Shown: positions 40,986 to 51,709, numbered from the stretch's first letter. The stretch is 63,515 nt of DNA from Candidatus Binatia bacterium (GCA_036504975.1 DASXUF010000172.1:1-63515); one strand, 5' to 3'. Translations and numbers: made by a program. The notes: generated by a model not told the origin, from the sequence alone.

Positions 40986-42752
40986 CTATTGCGGATTGCC
41001 TCCTTTTGCCTTGTCGCCGGGCTGCGGCGTTCGGCCGACCTCGGCCGAAGGCTCTTCGTCGCGGTCGAGCCTGAGCTCTTCGTTGAGAATCGCCTCGAAC
41101 GAGAACCGGCCGCCTTCCTTCTCTCTCTTGAGATAATTCTCCATCTCCTGGCGCTCCTCGGTCTTTTTTAGGGCGCGGATGCTGAGGCCGAGCTTGCGCT
41201 CGTGCGGCTCGGCGTTGATCACTTCGGCCTCGACGGTATCGCCGACTTTAAAAAGACTCGAAGGCTTGTCCACCCGCTCGGTGCTCAACTGAGAGACGTG
41301 GATCAATCCTTCCACGCCCTCTTCGAGGCGGACAAAGACGCCGAAATCCGGCACGCTCGCCACTTCGCCTTTGACCTTGGAGCCGACCGGATATTTCTTC
41401 GCGATCACCTGCCACGGATCGGGCGCGAGCTGCTTGATGCCGAGGGAGAAGCGCTCGTTCTGAACGTCGACGCCCAGCACCTTCGCCTCCACCACGTCGC
41501 CTTTCTTGTAGAGCTCCGACGGATGCTTGACCTTCTTCGTCCAGTGAAGATCGGAGACGTGCACCAGCCCGTCGATACCTTCCTCGACGCCGATGAAAAT
41601 ACCGAAATCGGTCACGTTGCGCACCGGTCCCTTGACGACGGCGCCGACGGGATATTTTTCCTTGGCCTGCTCCCAGGGATTCGGCATGACCTGCTTGAGG
41701 CCCAGAGAGATGCGGCGATGGTTCGGATCGACGTTGAGCACGACGACCTCGACGGTCTCGCCGACCTGGACCACCTTGGAAGGATGCGCGATCTTCTTGG
41801 TCCAGGACATTTCCGAGATATGGATGAGTCCTTCCACGCCCTTCTCCAATTCCACGAACGCGCCGTAATCCACCAGGCTCACGATTTTTCCCTTGATGCG
41901 GTGCCCTACGGCATAGGTATCGGCGACAGCGTTCCACGGGTCGGGCATGATCTGCTTCATGCCGAGAGAGATGCGTTCGCGCTCGGCGTCGAACTTGAGC
42001 ACCACGACCTTGATCCGGTCGCCCACCTTGACCAACTCCGAAGGATGGCCGATCCTGCCCCACGACATGTCGCTGATATGAAGGATGCCGTCGATCCCGC
42101 CGAGATCGACGAACGCGCCGTAGCTGGTGATGTTTTTGACCGTCCCCTCGAGGATCACGCCCTCTTCGAGAATTTTAAGGATGTCCTTCTTCAAGCTGTC
42201 GCGCTCTTTCTCCAGCAACGCCCGGCGCGAGACCACGACGTTGCCGCGCGCGCGATTGAATTTCAGCACCGCGAATTTGTCTCTTTGGCCGACGAACTTG
42301 TCGAGATTTCGCGTCGGCCGAATGTCCACGTGCGAGCCGGGCAGAAACGCGGGGACTCCCAGATCGACCTTGAACCCTCCTCTCACCTTGGCGACGATCA
42401 CGCCCTCGACTCCCGTTCCTTCGCGGGAGGCCTTCTCGATGTCCTCCCACACCTTCATGTTCTCTGCCCGTTGGCGCGATAGAACGATCCCTCCTCCTTC
42501 GCCTTCGGAGGAATCGAAGAATACATCGACCTCATCGCCGACTTTCACCTGCGGCTTGCCCTGGCGATCCAAAAATTCCTGCAGCGGGATCTGCCCCTCG
42601 GATTTATAACCCACGTCGACCATCACGTGCGTCGCGGTGATGCCGACCACCGTTCCCCGGACGACTCCGCCCGGTTTGACCGAGCGCATGCTCTCCTCAA
42701 AGAGGGTTTCAAAGTCGTCGCCGGTGTTTGGGGTATCCTGTTTTTCGGCCAT
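40986..42752 (-). CDS. rpsA: 30S ribosomal protein S1
   Basis: A 588-residue protein with six S1 (OB-fold) repeats, recognisable by repeated VKGxVxxxxDFGxFVxLEEG-type cores (for example TSYGAFVDLGGIDGILHISD, VDYGAFVELEKGVEGLIHIS, TDFGIFIGVEEGIDGLVHVS, PDFGVFVRLEEGVEGLIHVS). S1 helps the 30S subunit bind mRNA leaders. Length and the position downstream of cmk are typical of proteobacterial rpsA. The C-terminal tail is acidic and then Gly/Gln-rich. Confidence 0.97.
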   Translation of the reverse strand: MAEKQDTPNTGDDFETLFEESMRSVKPGGVVRGTVVGITATHVMVDVGYKSEGQIPLQEFLDRQGKPQVKVGDEVDVFFDSSEGEGGGIVLSRQRAENMKVWEDIEKASREGTGVEGVIVAKVRGGFKVDLGVPAFLPGSHVDIRPTRNLDKFVGQRDKFAVLKFNRARGNVVVSRRALLEKERDSLKKDILKILEEGVILEGTVKNITSYGAFVDLGGIDGILHISDMSWGRIGHPSELVKVGDRIKVVVLKFDAERERISLGMKQIMPDPWNAVADTYAVGHRIKGKIVSLVDYGAFVELEKGVEGLIHISEMSWTKKIAHPSKVVQVGETVEVVVLNVDPNHRRISLGLKQVMPNPWEQAKEKYPVGAVVKGPVRNVTDFGIFIGVEEGIDGLVHVSDLHWTKKVKHPSELYKKGDVVEAKVLGVDVQNERFSLGIKQLAPDPWQVIAKKYPVGSKVKGEVASVPDFGVFVRLEEGVEGLIHVSQLSTERVDKPSSLFKVGDTVEAEVINAEPHERKLGLSIRALKKTEERQEMENYLKREKEGGRFSFEAILNEELRLDRDEEPSAEVGRTPQPGDKAKGGNPQ

Positions 42753-42771
42753 GAGATTCGTTTTCCCTTCC

Positions 42772-43446
42772 TTATGTAGACATCTTCTTTTTTATTTCTT
42801 GCATGATTCGCTCCATGATTTGATCGACGGTGCGGCCCGTCGAATCGATCGCGACCGCGTCCTCGGCCCGGCGCAGCGGCGCCAGGGCGCGCTCCTGATC
42901 CCGCCGGTCCCGCTCTACCATTTCTTCCAGAGTCTCGTCCAGAGAGACCCGCTTTCCCTGCTCCTTCAGCTCAGCGAAGCGCCGCTTCGCGCGCTCTTCG
43001 GGACCGGCGGTGAGAAAAATTTTCACCTCCGCCTGAGGAAAGACGACGGTGCCGATGTCTCTACCCTCGGCAACGACTCCGCCGCGCGCGCCCATCGCCC
43101 GCTGCAACTCCACCATTCTTTCCCTGACCGGCCTCAGCGCCGATATCTTCGACGCCCACTGGCTCAGCTCCGGCGTGCGGATCTCGGTAGTTACGTCCCG
43201 CCCGTCGAGCAGGACCTTGAGATTCCCTTCACGCTCCGATAGCTCGACGTTTGTCTGTCCCAGCACCTCGCGCAATTTTTCCTCGTCTTCCAAATCGATC
43301 CCGCCTTGCCTGACCTTCCAGGCGAAGGCCCGGTACATGGCGCCGGTATCCATATATGTATAACCTAACTCTTTTGCCAAGCGCTTTGCCACCGTGCTTT
43401 TGCCCGCTCCCGCGGGCCCGTCGATCGCGACGATGAGCTTCTTCAC
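42772..43446 (-). CDS. cmk: (d)CMP kinase
   Basis: A 224-residue nucleoside monophosphate kinase converting CMP/dCMP to the diphosphate. The P-loop is GPAGAGKSTVAKRLAKELG near the start. YMDTGAMYRAFAW and LDGRDVTTEIRTPELSQWAS are CMP-binding segments, and EGRDIGTVVFPQAEVKIFLT is the lid region. It lies between aroA and rpsA, the classical order aroA-cmk-rpsA. Confidence 0.95.
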   Translation of the reverse strand: MKKLIVAIDGPAGAGKSTVAKRLAKELGYTYMDTGAMYRAFAWKVRQGGIDLEDEEKLREVLGQTNVELSEREGNLKVLLDGRDVTTEIRTPELSQWASKISALRPVRERMVELQRAMGARGGVVAEGRDIGTVVFPQAEVKIFLTAGPEERAKRRFAELKEQGKRVSLDETLEEMVERDRRDQERALAPLRRAEDAVAIDSTGRTVDQIMERIMQEIKKKMST

Positions 43447-43455
43447 CCATGCGCC

Positions 43456-43530
43456 TCTTCCTTCGTGCGCTTCGTGTCCTTCGTGGTCAATAGTTTATCA
43501 CCACGAAGAGCACGAAGGTCACGAAGTTTG
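43456..43530. repeat. CCTTCGTG/CACGAAGG inverted repeat
   Basis: TTCGTGCGCTTCGTGTCCTTC and CACGAAGAGCACGAAGGTCAC form a long imperfect stem between aroA and cmk. The central sequence is AT-rich (GTCAATAGTTTATCACC). It is a dispersed intergenic hairpin repeat and would interrupt or attenuate the otherwise continuous operon. Confidence 0.6.
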
Positions 43531-43560
43531 TAGGTCGATGAACAATCCAGGCTAGTCCGT

Positions 43561-44829
43561 TCATCGACACAAGCCTTCAAGCAAATCGAAGAATCCCGGA
43601 AACGAGATATCGGCGCACGCGGTGTCGTCGATTTCCACGCCGCCGCGCGACGACAAGCCGGCGACCGCGAGGGCCATCGCCACCCGGTGATCGCCGTAAC
43701 TTCCGAGCGAAGCGCCTTCAAGACGGCCTTGACCCTCGATCGTCATGCCGTCTTCCCGCTCCTCGACCCGCACGCCGAGCCGCCGAAGCTGTTCGGTCAT
43801 GCCGGCGATGCGGTCCGATTCCTTATACCTCAACTCTTTAGCGCCGCAAATAGTCGTCTTTCCATCGGCCAGCGCGCCCGCGACGGCAAGGACCGGATAC
43901 TCGTCGATCGTCCGCGCCACCATTTCCGGACCGATAGCGACGCCTTTTAATTTTCCGCCCCTGACCCGGATATCCGCTACCGGCTCGCCGGCCTCCTCTC
44001 GCGGGTTAATGAATTCGATGGCAACGCCCATCCGTCGTAATACATCGATGACTCCGCTCCGAGTCGGATTGCACCCGAGCTCGCGAATCAGCAGATCGGA
44101 GCCGGGAACGGCGGCCGCCGCGACCATAAAAAATGCGGCCGAAGAAAGATCCCCCGGAACGTGAACGTCGTCGGCGGAAAGCTTGTGCCCGCCCTCGACG
44201 GAGATAACTCGGCCATCGGCGACCTCCAGCTTCGCGCCGAAAGCGCGCGCCATGACCTCCGTATGGTCCCTCGACTGTTGTGGTTCTTCTATAACAGTTA
44301 CCCCGGCGGCCTGGAGTCCGGCGAGAATGATCGCCGATTTGACCTGCGCGCTGGCCATCGGCGTCGCATAGCGAATGGCCTTGAGCCCACCGCCATGAAT
44401 TTCTAAGGGCGCGCAGTCTTTGCCGCCGCGGCTTTCGATCCGGGCGCCCATCAATCCGAGCGGCTCGATCACTCGCTGCATGGGCCGTTGGCGCAGCGAA
44501 GCGTCTCCATCCAGCGTGGAAGCAAACGGCCGGCCCGCCAGCACCCCGGAAAGCAACCGCATCGTGGTGCCGGAGTTGCCGCAATCGATAATTTTTTCAG
44601 GAGCGGCGAGTCCTTCCCAGCCTTTTCCCTCGACGGACAAAACGCCGCCGTTTTCTGAAATTCTCACGCCGAGATTTTTGAACGCACCGACCGTGCTGCG
44701 ATTGTCTTCGCCGCCGGAAAGATTGTAGATCCGGCTCATTCCGTGGGCGATGCTCGCGAAGATCACGGCCCGATGGCCGATGGACTTGTCGCCGGGCACA
44801 GTAATCTCTCCGCGCAGCGGACGCTTCAC
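43561..44829 (-). CDS. aroA: EPSP synthase (3-phosphoshikimate 1-carboxyvinyltransferase)
   Basis: A 422-residue EPSP synthase, the sixth step of the shikimate pathway, joining shikimate-3-phosphate and PEP. Motifs are the N-terminal VPGDKSIGHRAVIFASIAHG, DCGNSGTTMRLLSGVLAGRP (phosphate-binding loop) and SSAAFFMVAAAAVPGSDLLI, with the catalytic Asp in IDEYPVLAVAGALADGKT. The loop GNSGTTMR is the usual class I form. It follows tyrA and starts 38 bp after it. Confidence 0.95.
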   Translation of the reverse strand: MKRPLRGEITVPGDKSIGHRAVIFASIAHGMSRIYNLSGGEDNRSTVGAFKNLGVRISENGGVLSVEGKGWEGLAAPEKIIDCGNSGTTMRLLSGVLAGRPFASTLDGDASLRQRPMQRVIEPLGLMGARIESRGGKDCAPLEIHGGGLKAIRYATPMASAQVKSAIILAGLQAAGVTVIEEPQQSRDHTEVMARAFGAKLEVADGRVISVEGGHKLSADDVHVPGDLSSAAFFMVAAAAVPGSDLLIRELGCNPTRSGVIDVLRRMGVAIEFINPREEAGEPVADIRVRGGKLKGVAIGPEMVARTIDEYPVLAVAGALADGKTTICGAKELRYKESDRIAGMTEQLRRLGVRVEEREDGMTIEGQGRLEGASLGSYGDHRVAMALAVAGLSSRGGVEIDDTACADISFPGFFDLLEGLCR

Positions 44830-44867
44830 TTCCTCGATTCTTCGCGCGCTGGGCTGTGATTTTGCGC

Positions 44868-45722
44868 TTAGGATATCCGCCTCCTCGCTTCGTTTGCCAG
44901 AGCGAACTCCCGCTCCAAGGCCGCGCCCTGCCCGTTGTCGATCATCCGCCTCAGCCGTTCGAGGCTACGGATGTAATCCGCCAAGCCTTTGCTCACGGCA
45001 CTGCGATTGAGCAGGAAGATATCGCGCCACAGCTCCGGCCGGCTCGATGCGATGCGGGTAAAATCTTTAAATCCTCCGCCGCAGTATTCGATCACGTCCG
45101 TCGAATCCACTTTCGCCCGGCTCATCAGATTGACCAGAGCGTAGACCAGCGCGTGCGGCAGATGGCTTACGAGCCCGAGAATCTTGTCATGAACGTTGGC
45201 ATCCATCTCTTCCACTTCGGCGCCGACTTTGCGCCACAGAGCGGCGACTTTCTTCAGCGCGGCGGGGTCCGTCTTTCTCGTCGGCGTGAGTATGCAGCGC
45301 TGGCCGACGAATAAATCGGCACGCGCCGCCTCCGCGCCCCACTGCTCGCCGCCGGCGATCGGATGCGCGCCGACGAACGGGAGCCTCGGCGGCAGCAGCT
45401 TATCCATGACGCGCACGATCTCCGCTTTCACGCTACCCACGTCGCTCACGATGCAGCCTGGATGGAGACAGCCCATAAACTCTTCCATGAGCGGCACGGT
45501 GGATTGAACGGGCGTGCCTAAAGCAAGAAAATCGGTTTCAAATGGAATATCGTAAGAGCGCAAAAAGTACTTGTCGATCATCCCTTTCTTAAGCGCCACG
45601 CGCAAGTTTTTTTCTCCCCGTCCGTAGCCGATCACCTCTTCAACGAGGCCGTGCTCGCGCGCCGCCAGCGCGAGCGACCCGCCGATTAGGCCGACGCCGG
45701 CGATCACCATCCTGCGGAACAT
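44868..45722 (-). CDS. tyrA: Prephenate dehydrogenase
   Basis: A 284-residue NAD(P)-dependent prephenate dehydrogenase making 4-hydroxyphenylpyruvate for tyrosine. The start is ATG 45722 (MFRRMVIAGVGLIGGSLALA); longer upstream frames overlap aroF and are not the gene. The nucleotide-binding GVGLIGGSLALAARE, the active-site region GAHPIAGGEQWGAEAARADL and LSRAKVDSTDVIEYCGGGFK are visible. It starts 9 bp after the aroF stop. Confidence 0.93.
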   Translation of the reverse strand: MFRRMVIAGVGLIGGSLALAAREHGLVEEVIGYGRGEKNLRVALKKGMIDKYFLRSYDIPFETDFLALGTPVQSTVPLMEEFMGCLHPGCIVSDVGSVKAEIVRVMDKLLPPRLPFVGAHPIAGGEQWGAEAARADLFVGQRCILTPTRKTDPAALKKVAALWRKVGAEVEEMDANVHDKILGLVSHLPHALVYALVNLMSRAKVDSTDVIEYCGGGFKDFTRIASSRPELWRDIFLLNRSAVSKGLADYIRSLERLRRMIDNGQGAALEREFALANEARRRIS

Positions 45723-45730
45723 CAAAGCCA

Positions 45731-46744
45731 CTAGACTTCTCTCCCCAGCGCGGCGGCGACTTTTCTGAGATCGTCCATCAGCGCGGCGAATTTTTTCGGC
45801 TTGAGCGACTGCGGTCCATCGCTCAGCGCCACCTCGGGATGAGAATGGACCTCGATTAAAAGCCCGTCCGCGCCGGCGGCGACTCCCGCGAGCGCCATCG
45901 GCGCGACCAGATCCCAACGCCCGGTGCCGTGGCTCGGATCGATGAAGACCGGCAGGTGCGAAAGCTGTTTCAGCACCGGCACGGCGCTGATATCCAGGGT
46001 ATTCCGCGTCTCGGTCTCGTAGGTGCGGATACCGCGCTCGCACAAAATGATCTTCCGGTTTCCCTCCGCGGCGATGTACTCGGCCGAGAGCAAAAATTCC
46101 TGAATCGTCGCGCTGAGCCCGCGCTTCAGCATCACCGGCAGCTTGAGCCTTCCAATCTCGGTCAGGAGCTTGAAATTCTGCATGTTGCGCGCGCCGATCT
46201 GAAGGACGTCGGTGTAGCGCGCGACGAGATCGAGATCGCGCGGGTCGAGCACCTCGGTGATGATCGGGAGACCGGTGATTTTCCTGGCGTGCATCAAGTA
46301 ATCCAGCCCTTCTTCGCCGAGACCCTGGAAGCTGTAAGGAGAAGTTCTGGGCTTGAAGGCGCCGCCGCGCAAAAAGGTCGCGCCCGCTTCTTTGACGGGA
46401 ATGGCGGATTCGAGCACCTGATCGCGCGATTCGACCGAGCATGGTCCCGCCATCACGTGCACCTTCTTTCCGCCGATTTGCCGGCCGCTTACCTCGATAA
46501 TCGTGTTGTGCTTCTGGAACTCCCGGCTGACGAGCTTGTAGGGCTTCAGGATCGGGAGGACTTTCTCCACGCCGGGGAACGATTCGAGCGTCTGGTCCGC
46601 CATCAGCCGCTCGTCGCCGATCGCGCCGATGATCGTCCGCTCCTTTCCTTCCGAGACGTGGGCCTTCAGCCCGAAGCTCTCGATTCTCTCGATGACTTTC
46701 TCGATCTCTTCCTGCTTCAGCCCCGGCTTTAATACGACGATCAT
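45731..46744 (-). CDS. aroF: 3-deoxy-7-phosphoheptulonate synthase (type I beta)
   Basis: A 337-residue DAHP synthase, the first step of the shikimate pathway. An N-terminal ferredoxin-like regulatory domain (residues 1-85, [20 protein letters not shown]) precedes the TIM barrel, with the metal-binding [34 protein letters not shown], and the C-terminal [19 protein letters not shown]. This is the type I beta form with an allosteric domain. Gene order pheA-hisC-aroF-tyrA-aroA is typical. Confidence 0.95.
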   Translation of the reverse strand: MIVVLKPGLKQEEIEKVIERIESFGLKAHVSEGKERTIIGAIGDERLMADQTLESFPGVEKVLPILKPYKLVSREFQKHNTIIEVSGRQIGGKKVHVMAGPCSVESRDQVLESAIPVKEAGATFLRGGAFKPRTSPYSFQGLGEEGLDYLMHARKITGLPIITEVLDPRDLDLVARYTDVLQIGARNMQNFKLLTEIGRLKLPVMLKRGLSATIQEFLLSAEYIAAEGNRKIILCERGIRTYETETRNTLDISAVPVLKQLSHLPVFIDPSHGTGRWDLVAPMALAGVAAGADGLLIEVHSHPEVALSDGPQSLKPKKFAALMDDLRKVAAALGREV

Positions 46745-46759
46745 GGCTTCTCTAATCTC

Positions 46760-47856
46760 CTAAGAATGACTTGTGATTATAGCTTTCAACTCGTTTATGA
46801 ATCTACTGTTTTCCTTCATCGTGCCGATCGTCACGCGGATATGCTCCGGGAGATCGTAGGCGCCCATCGGGCGGACGATGACGCCACGCTGCAAGAGTTG
46901 TTTGAAGATCGCTCCCCCGTCGCCGACGCGGAGTAAAATGAAATTCGCCCGGCTGGGAACCTGCTCCAATCCGAGCTTCTCGATCTCCCGCTGCAAATAT
47001 TCCATGCCTTCGCGATTGACGTCGAGGGTCCGCCGCACGTGATCGACATCTTCCAGCGCGGCGAGCGCCGCCCATTGGGCCGCAGCGCTGACGTTGAACG
47101 GCTGGCGCACGCGGTGCATCAGGCCGACGAGATCTTTCGGACCGATGCCGTAGCCGATCCTGAGACCCGCCAGGCCGTAGAGCTTCGAGAAGGTCCGCAA
47201 GGTCAAAATTGCTTTGCCGGTCTCCTGATACGCGAGCGAGTTCGGATAGTCCGAATCGGCGACGTACTCGAAGTAAGCCTCGTCGGCGACGACCAGCGTA
47301 TCGGGACCGACGCGGTCGAGAAACTTCTCCCACCGCTTTATGCCGTAGATCGTGCCGGTCGGATTGTTGGGATTCGCGAGAAACACGATCCGCGTTTTGG
47401 CGCTTACCGCATCGCCCATCGCGTCGAGATCGTGCGTGAAGTTCTTGAGCGGCACGATTTTGCACGACCCGCCCGCCGCCTGCACGATCAGGCGATAGAC
47501 AACGAAGGCCTGATGCGCCATGACCGCTTCGTCGCCGGGCCTCATGAAGGTCCTGACGGCCAGCTCGATGATTTCATTGGAGCCGTTGCCGAAGACGAGC
47601 CGCTCCTCGGCGACGCCCAGCTTCGCCGCCAGCGCGCGCTTCAAATAAAAACAATCGCCGTCCGGATAGAGATGGAGCCGGCTCAGTCTTTCCGTGAGCG
47701 CCTTCAGCGCCCTGGGCGAAGGGCCGAGCGGATTCTCGTTCGACGCGAGCTTGATCGAATCCTCGATGCCGTATTCCCGCTCCACCTCTTCGATGGGCTT
47801 TCCCGGCTCGTAGGGAAACAGCGAGCGAATGTATTCCGGCACTCGATCCAAGAGGC

Positions 47857-47860
<4 letters not shown>
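46760..47860 (-). CDS. hisC: Histidinol-phosphate transaminase family enzyme
   Basis: A 366-residue PLP-dependent class I aminotransferase. I used the ATG at 47860 (MSLLDRVPEYIRSLFPYEPG), which overlaps the pheA stop as ATGA. PLP-lysine lies in RTFSKLYGLAGLRIGYG. LASNENPLGPSP and NPNNPTGTIYG are HisC signatures. In this location between pheA and aroF it likely transaminates aromatic 2-oxo acids (phenylpyruvate, hydroxyphenylpyruvate) as well as, or instead of, histidinol phosphate. The two roles cannot be separated by sequence here. Confidence 0.93.
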
Positions 47861-48945
<1,085 letters not shown>

Positions 48946-49056
48946 CCATAACCATACAAATTCATCCCGAAGTTATCTAACCTAGCTTAACGCCTGCGAA
49001 ATTGCAAATATTTCCCGGCCTTGACGAAACCCAGAGAGCGCCGGTATGAGTGGCCT

Positions 49057-49935
49057 ATGCCCTGGGAGATCGTCGTACCGGAAAACGAGACGCCGAAGCG
49101 GCTGGAAAATCTTCTCAAGAAGCGCTTCAACATCGGTTACGTGAGAAAGCTCTTTCGCAAAAACGGCGTGCGCCTCAACGGCAAACGCTCCGGACCGGAG
49201 GAACTGGCGCGTCCGGGAGACCGCATCCAGCTCTATGTTCCGTTTGAAAAGCAAAAGGCGCCGGTAAAGCCGGCGCGCGCGCGTCCGTTCGAGATCTTTT
49301 TTGAAGACGAGGATCTCGTGGTCCTGAACAAACCCGCGGGGCTCGCGGTCCACGAGGGAAAGGGAATCCTCAAGCGCGATACCGTTCTCGGAATGTTGGA
49401 GGCAGCGTATCGTCCGCGGGGCATCACGCCGAAACTCGTTCACCGGATCGACCAAGACACGTCGGGCCTTCTCGTCGCGGCCAAGAACGACCAAACGGCA
49501 GAGCGGCTGGAAAAGCTTTTCGAAACCGGCGACGTGGAGAAAGAGTACCTCGCGCTCGTGGCCGGACGGCTTCATCCCAACCACGGCACGATCGAATTCC
49601 CGTTGCCGGGACGAAACGGCCGGCCGGTTTCAGCCGTGACTCGTTACCGCGTTGAGGAGGAATTTTCCGATACGACTTTGGTTCGCGTTTGGATCGAAAC
49701 CGGCCGCATGCACCAGATCCGCCTCCACTTCGCCCAGCTCGGCCATCCGATCGTGATGGACGACGAGCACGGCGACTTCGCCTTCAACAAAAAGTTTCGC
49801 AAAGCTTATGGCTTGAAGCGGCAATTTCTCCACGCGGCGATGATCGTATTTGAGTATCGAGGAAAAAAGCGAAGATGGAGTGCGGATTTGCCGGAGGATT
49901 TGGCGGGCACGTTGAAATCTCTAGAAGCTCGGTGA
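49057..49935 (+). CDS. RluA family 23S rRNA/tRNA pseudouridine synthase
   Basis: A 292-residue pseudouridine synthase. I used the ATG at 49057 (MPWEIVVPENETPKRLENLL); the frame is open to a TTG at 49021. The N-terminal S4 domain (RLENLLKKRFNIGYVRKLFR) precedes the catalytic domain, with the nucleophile Asp in VHRIDQDTSGLLVAAKND. GRMHQIRLHFAQLGHPIVMD is a family signature. RluA/RluC/RluD specificity cannot be told. It is divergent from pheA. Confidence 0.92.
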   Translation: MPWEIVVPENETPKRLENLLKKRFNIGYVRKLFRKNGVRLNGKRSGPEELARPGDRIQLYVPFEKQKAPVKPARARPFEIFFEDEDLVVLNKPAGLAVHEGKGILKRDTVLGMLEAAYRPRGITPKLVHRIDQDTSGLLVAAKNDQTAERLEKLFETGDVEKEYLALVAGRLHPNHGTIEFPLPGRNGRPVSAVTRYRVEEEFSDTTLVRVWIETGRMHQIRLHFAQLGHPIVMDDEHGDFAFNKKFRKAYGLKRQFLHAAMIVFEYRGKKRRWSADLPEDLAGTLKSLEAR

Positions 49936-49983
49936 CTTTTCTTTTTGCCTTTTTACTCTTACCCTTTGCCTTGCTCTTTCCTA

Positions 49984-50085
49984 TCACTGCGCTTCCATGG
50001 GAGACAGCGTCTTTATCGTGTGACGAAAGGGCCTTCACCGCCGGTACTGCTATTCCAAGCCGTCATAGAAAGATATCTGTAGATG
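49984..50085 (-). pseudogene. Degenerate M20 peptidase 3' relic
   Basis: By eye this stretch aligns to the 3' end of the M20 gene (52595 onward). It starts with the same TCACTGCGCYTCCA word and keeps the order GGGAGACAGCGT, CGTGTGACGA, CCTTCACCGCCGGTACTG and ATTCCAAGCCGTCATAG, with several indels. It is more diverged than the copy at 50761-51047. The reading frame is not preserved. Confidence 0.6.
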
Positions 50086-50094
50086 CCTGGAATC

Positions 50095-50722
50095 TCACTG
50101 ATATTCCAGCGTCAGAAGCATTGCGGTAACTTCTTTGAAATACCTGTCTTTCACTGCCCCACTTACTGACAGATTGAAAGAGTGCATCCATTTGGGCCCG
50201 ATCACAATATCAGTCCGCTTGAAGAAATCCCCTCCTTTCGCATTCATTACGAGATAAGAAGCGGTAGCCGCCCGGTAGCCGCCGATATCTGTCCAGCTCT
50301 GCCCTCAAAAAACGGACCCTGGCGTCCGGATTATCTCGTTCGATGTTTTTGGTCATCTTGCGAAACCTTTCCTCCGTCAAGTCGCTTACGGATATCGTTG
50401 GACTAGAAACGACGTTTATTTCAAGCCTCGTGAGTTGGAGTGCCCACGTCTCAGGCCAACGGAAAAGTACTGCATCCTGGTTCTGGGAGATTCGTTTCAG
50501 TTCTCGGAAGATATTGCTTGACGGAGAGTTGGGATCTTGAGACTCGAAATTCTCGAGTGACCGCGTAATCTGATGGTGCCCTCCTCCTACCCAGGAGTCT
50601 GGCACATTCATGCGCCAACGAAGCCTTGCTCCTTCGGCCAGCCACTCTGCATGGGCCTCGCCGATACTAACCGCGATGCAAATAGCGAGCAAGAGAACAG
50701 TGCGGCAGATACCCCTCTTCAT
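50095..50722 (-). pseudogene. Secreted protein gene with a frameshift
   Basis: The first open part (50210-50722) encodes a 170-residue exported protein (signal VLLLAICIAVSIGEAHA, then WLAEGARLRWRMNVPDSW) of no known family. Around 50284-50294 one base too many shifts the frame. In the other frame the minus strand continues as IGGYRAATASYLVMNAKGGD, FFKRTDIVIGPKWMHSFNLS and VKDRYFKEVTAMLLTLEYQ, ending at 50095. Rejoined, the protein would be about 208 residues. Either the gene is broken or there is a sequencing error. It lies between two M20 3' fragments and has lower GC than its neighbours. Confidence 0.75.
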
Positions 50723-50760
50723 AACCTGAGGACCGTCTAGGGGACAACTATGGGGGACAA

Positions 50761-51047
50761 TTCAATCACTGCGCCTCCAATGGTGACAGCGGCATCGTCT
50801 TTTCGGGCGACGATAAAGCTTTCACCAACCGATACTGATACTCCAGCCCATCGAAGAAGGATTTCACCGCCAGGCGCTCGTCTTTGCCGTGGGCGCGATT
50901 ATCACCGGGCTCGCTGGCAAGGCCGGAGTGGCCGTAGGCCGGGATGCCGGCGTTGCGCAGAAAGCGGGAATCGGTCGCGCCTGTGGACATCACCGGCACG
51001 ACCGCGGCGCCCGGCCAGAACTCGGCTGTGAGCCGCTCGATCGCCTG
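50761..51047 (-). pseudogene. M20 peptidase 3' fragment, 287-bp duplication
   Basis: This stretch is nearly identical (about six differences seen) to 52590-52876, the 3' end of the intact M20 gene. It encodes the last 94 or so residues (MSTGATDSRFLRNAGIPAYG ... MPLSPLEAQ). The match stops sharply at TCGCCTG, after which unrelated DNA begins with a GGGGTCAGAGAAC word. There is no start codon or upstream part. Confidence 0.9.
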
Positions 51048-51340
51048 GGAAGAAAATGGGGTCAGAGAACTTTTTCGATCCTGTCCAACCTAAGAACGCT
51101 GCAACTGGGCGCTGCTTTCGCGATCTCACCTCCTACGGATGGTTCAAAATTAACCCACCATACTTCACCTCGCCCCATCGGCAACATCCCCGAGCGTATC
51201 TTCAGCCCATTCAATGGCTTCTTTTTCTCGGGCTTCTTCTCCGGCCATCCGACGATAGGCGGCGTCCAAGCTCCTGCACGTTAACTGCGGGCGAAGCAAA
51301 GACTTGATAATCACTGCGCCTCCATTTTTCATATGCCCGC
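51048..51340. other. Region between the M20 fragment and the HYDF antitoxin-like gene
   Basis: The minus-strand frame at 51165-51356 ends in DAAYRRMAGEEAREKEAIEW, which resembles the tail of MazE-like antitoxins, but the N-terminal part is not antitoxin-like. It looks like a small relic. At 51311-51324 the word TCACTGCGCCTCCA of the M20 3' end occurs again. Confidence 0.35.
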
Positions 51341-51622
51341 TCACTTGCCGCCGCACGATCGGGTCCTCTCACGCGGGGTGCGGTCAGGTGCGGAGGTGCG
51401 GTGAACCCTGCCCCGCCTTCGTTTTTGTATCTGAACAATCTGAGCAACGGCCCGTAGTGTCTCGTTGACAGCCTCACGATTTGGAAACAGGCGTGCTACG
51501 TCGGGATCAAGCATCACAACATTGATGCCTTCGGCATACCGGCGCGCGTACTTGCCGCGGACCCCGCCGGTAAAGTCATAGTGATGGCGCATTTCGTCGT
51601 CTCTACGAGCCCCCTTCTTCAT
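51341..51622 (-). CDS. Antitoxin-like small protein (HYDF-GVRGKY family)
   Basis: A 93-residue protein. The N-terminal two thirds match a small family often found in toxin-antitoxin settings: DEMRHHYDFTGGVRGKYARR, then VVMLDPDVARLFPNREAVNE and LRAVAQI. The last 30 residues (RRRGRVHRTSAPDRTPRERT) are basic and unlike the family, which normally ends soon after LRALA. The gene may therefore have lost its natural end. No partner toxin is adjacent. The family recall is moderate; function inferred. Confidence 0.6.
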   Translation of the reverse strand: MKKGARRDDEMRHHYDFTGGVRGKYARRYAEGINVVMLDPDVARLFPNREAVNETLRAVAQIVQIQKRRRGRVHRTSAPDRTPRERTRSCGGK

Positions 51623-51709
51623 ATTTCCTCAAAGACGTATCTGACCAAGCACCTCGTTTAACCCTTTGCCGACATTTAACTGCCGCCGACAAGGGTTTCC
51701 AATCTAACG

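Noticed and set aside
45723-46442. Upstream extension of the tyrA frame through aroF
   Set aside because: The extension overlaps aroF in another frame and is Arg-rich; the Rossmann motif begins right after ATG 45722.
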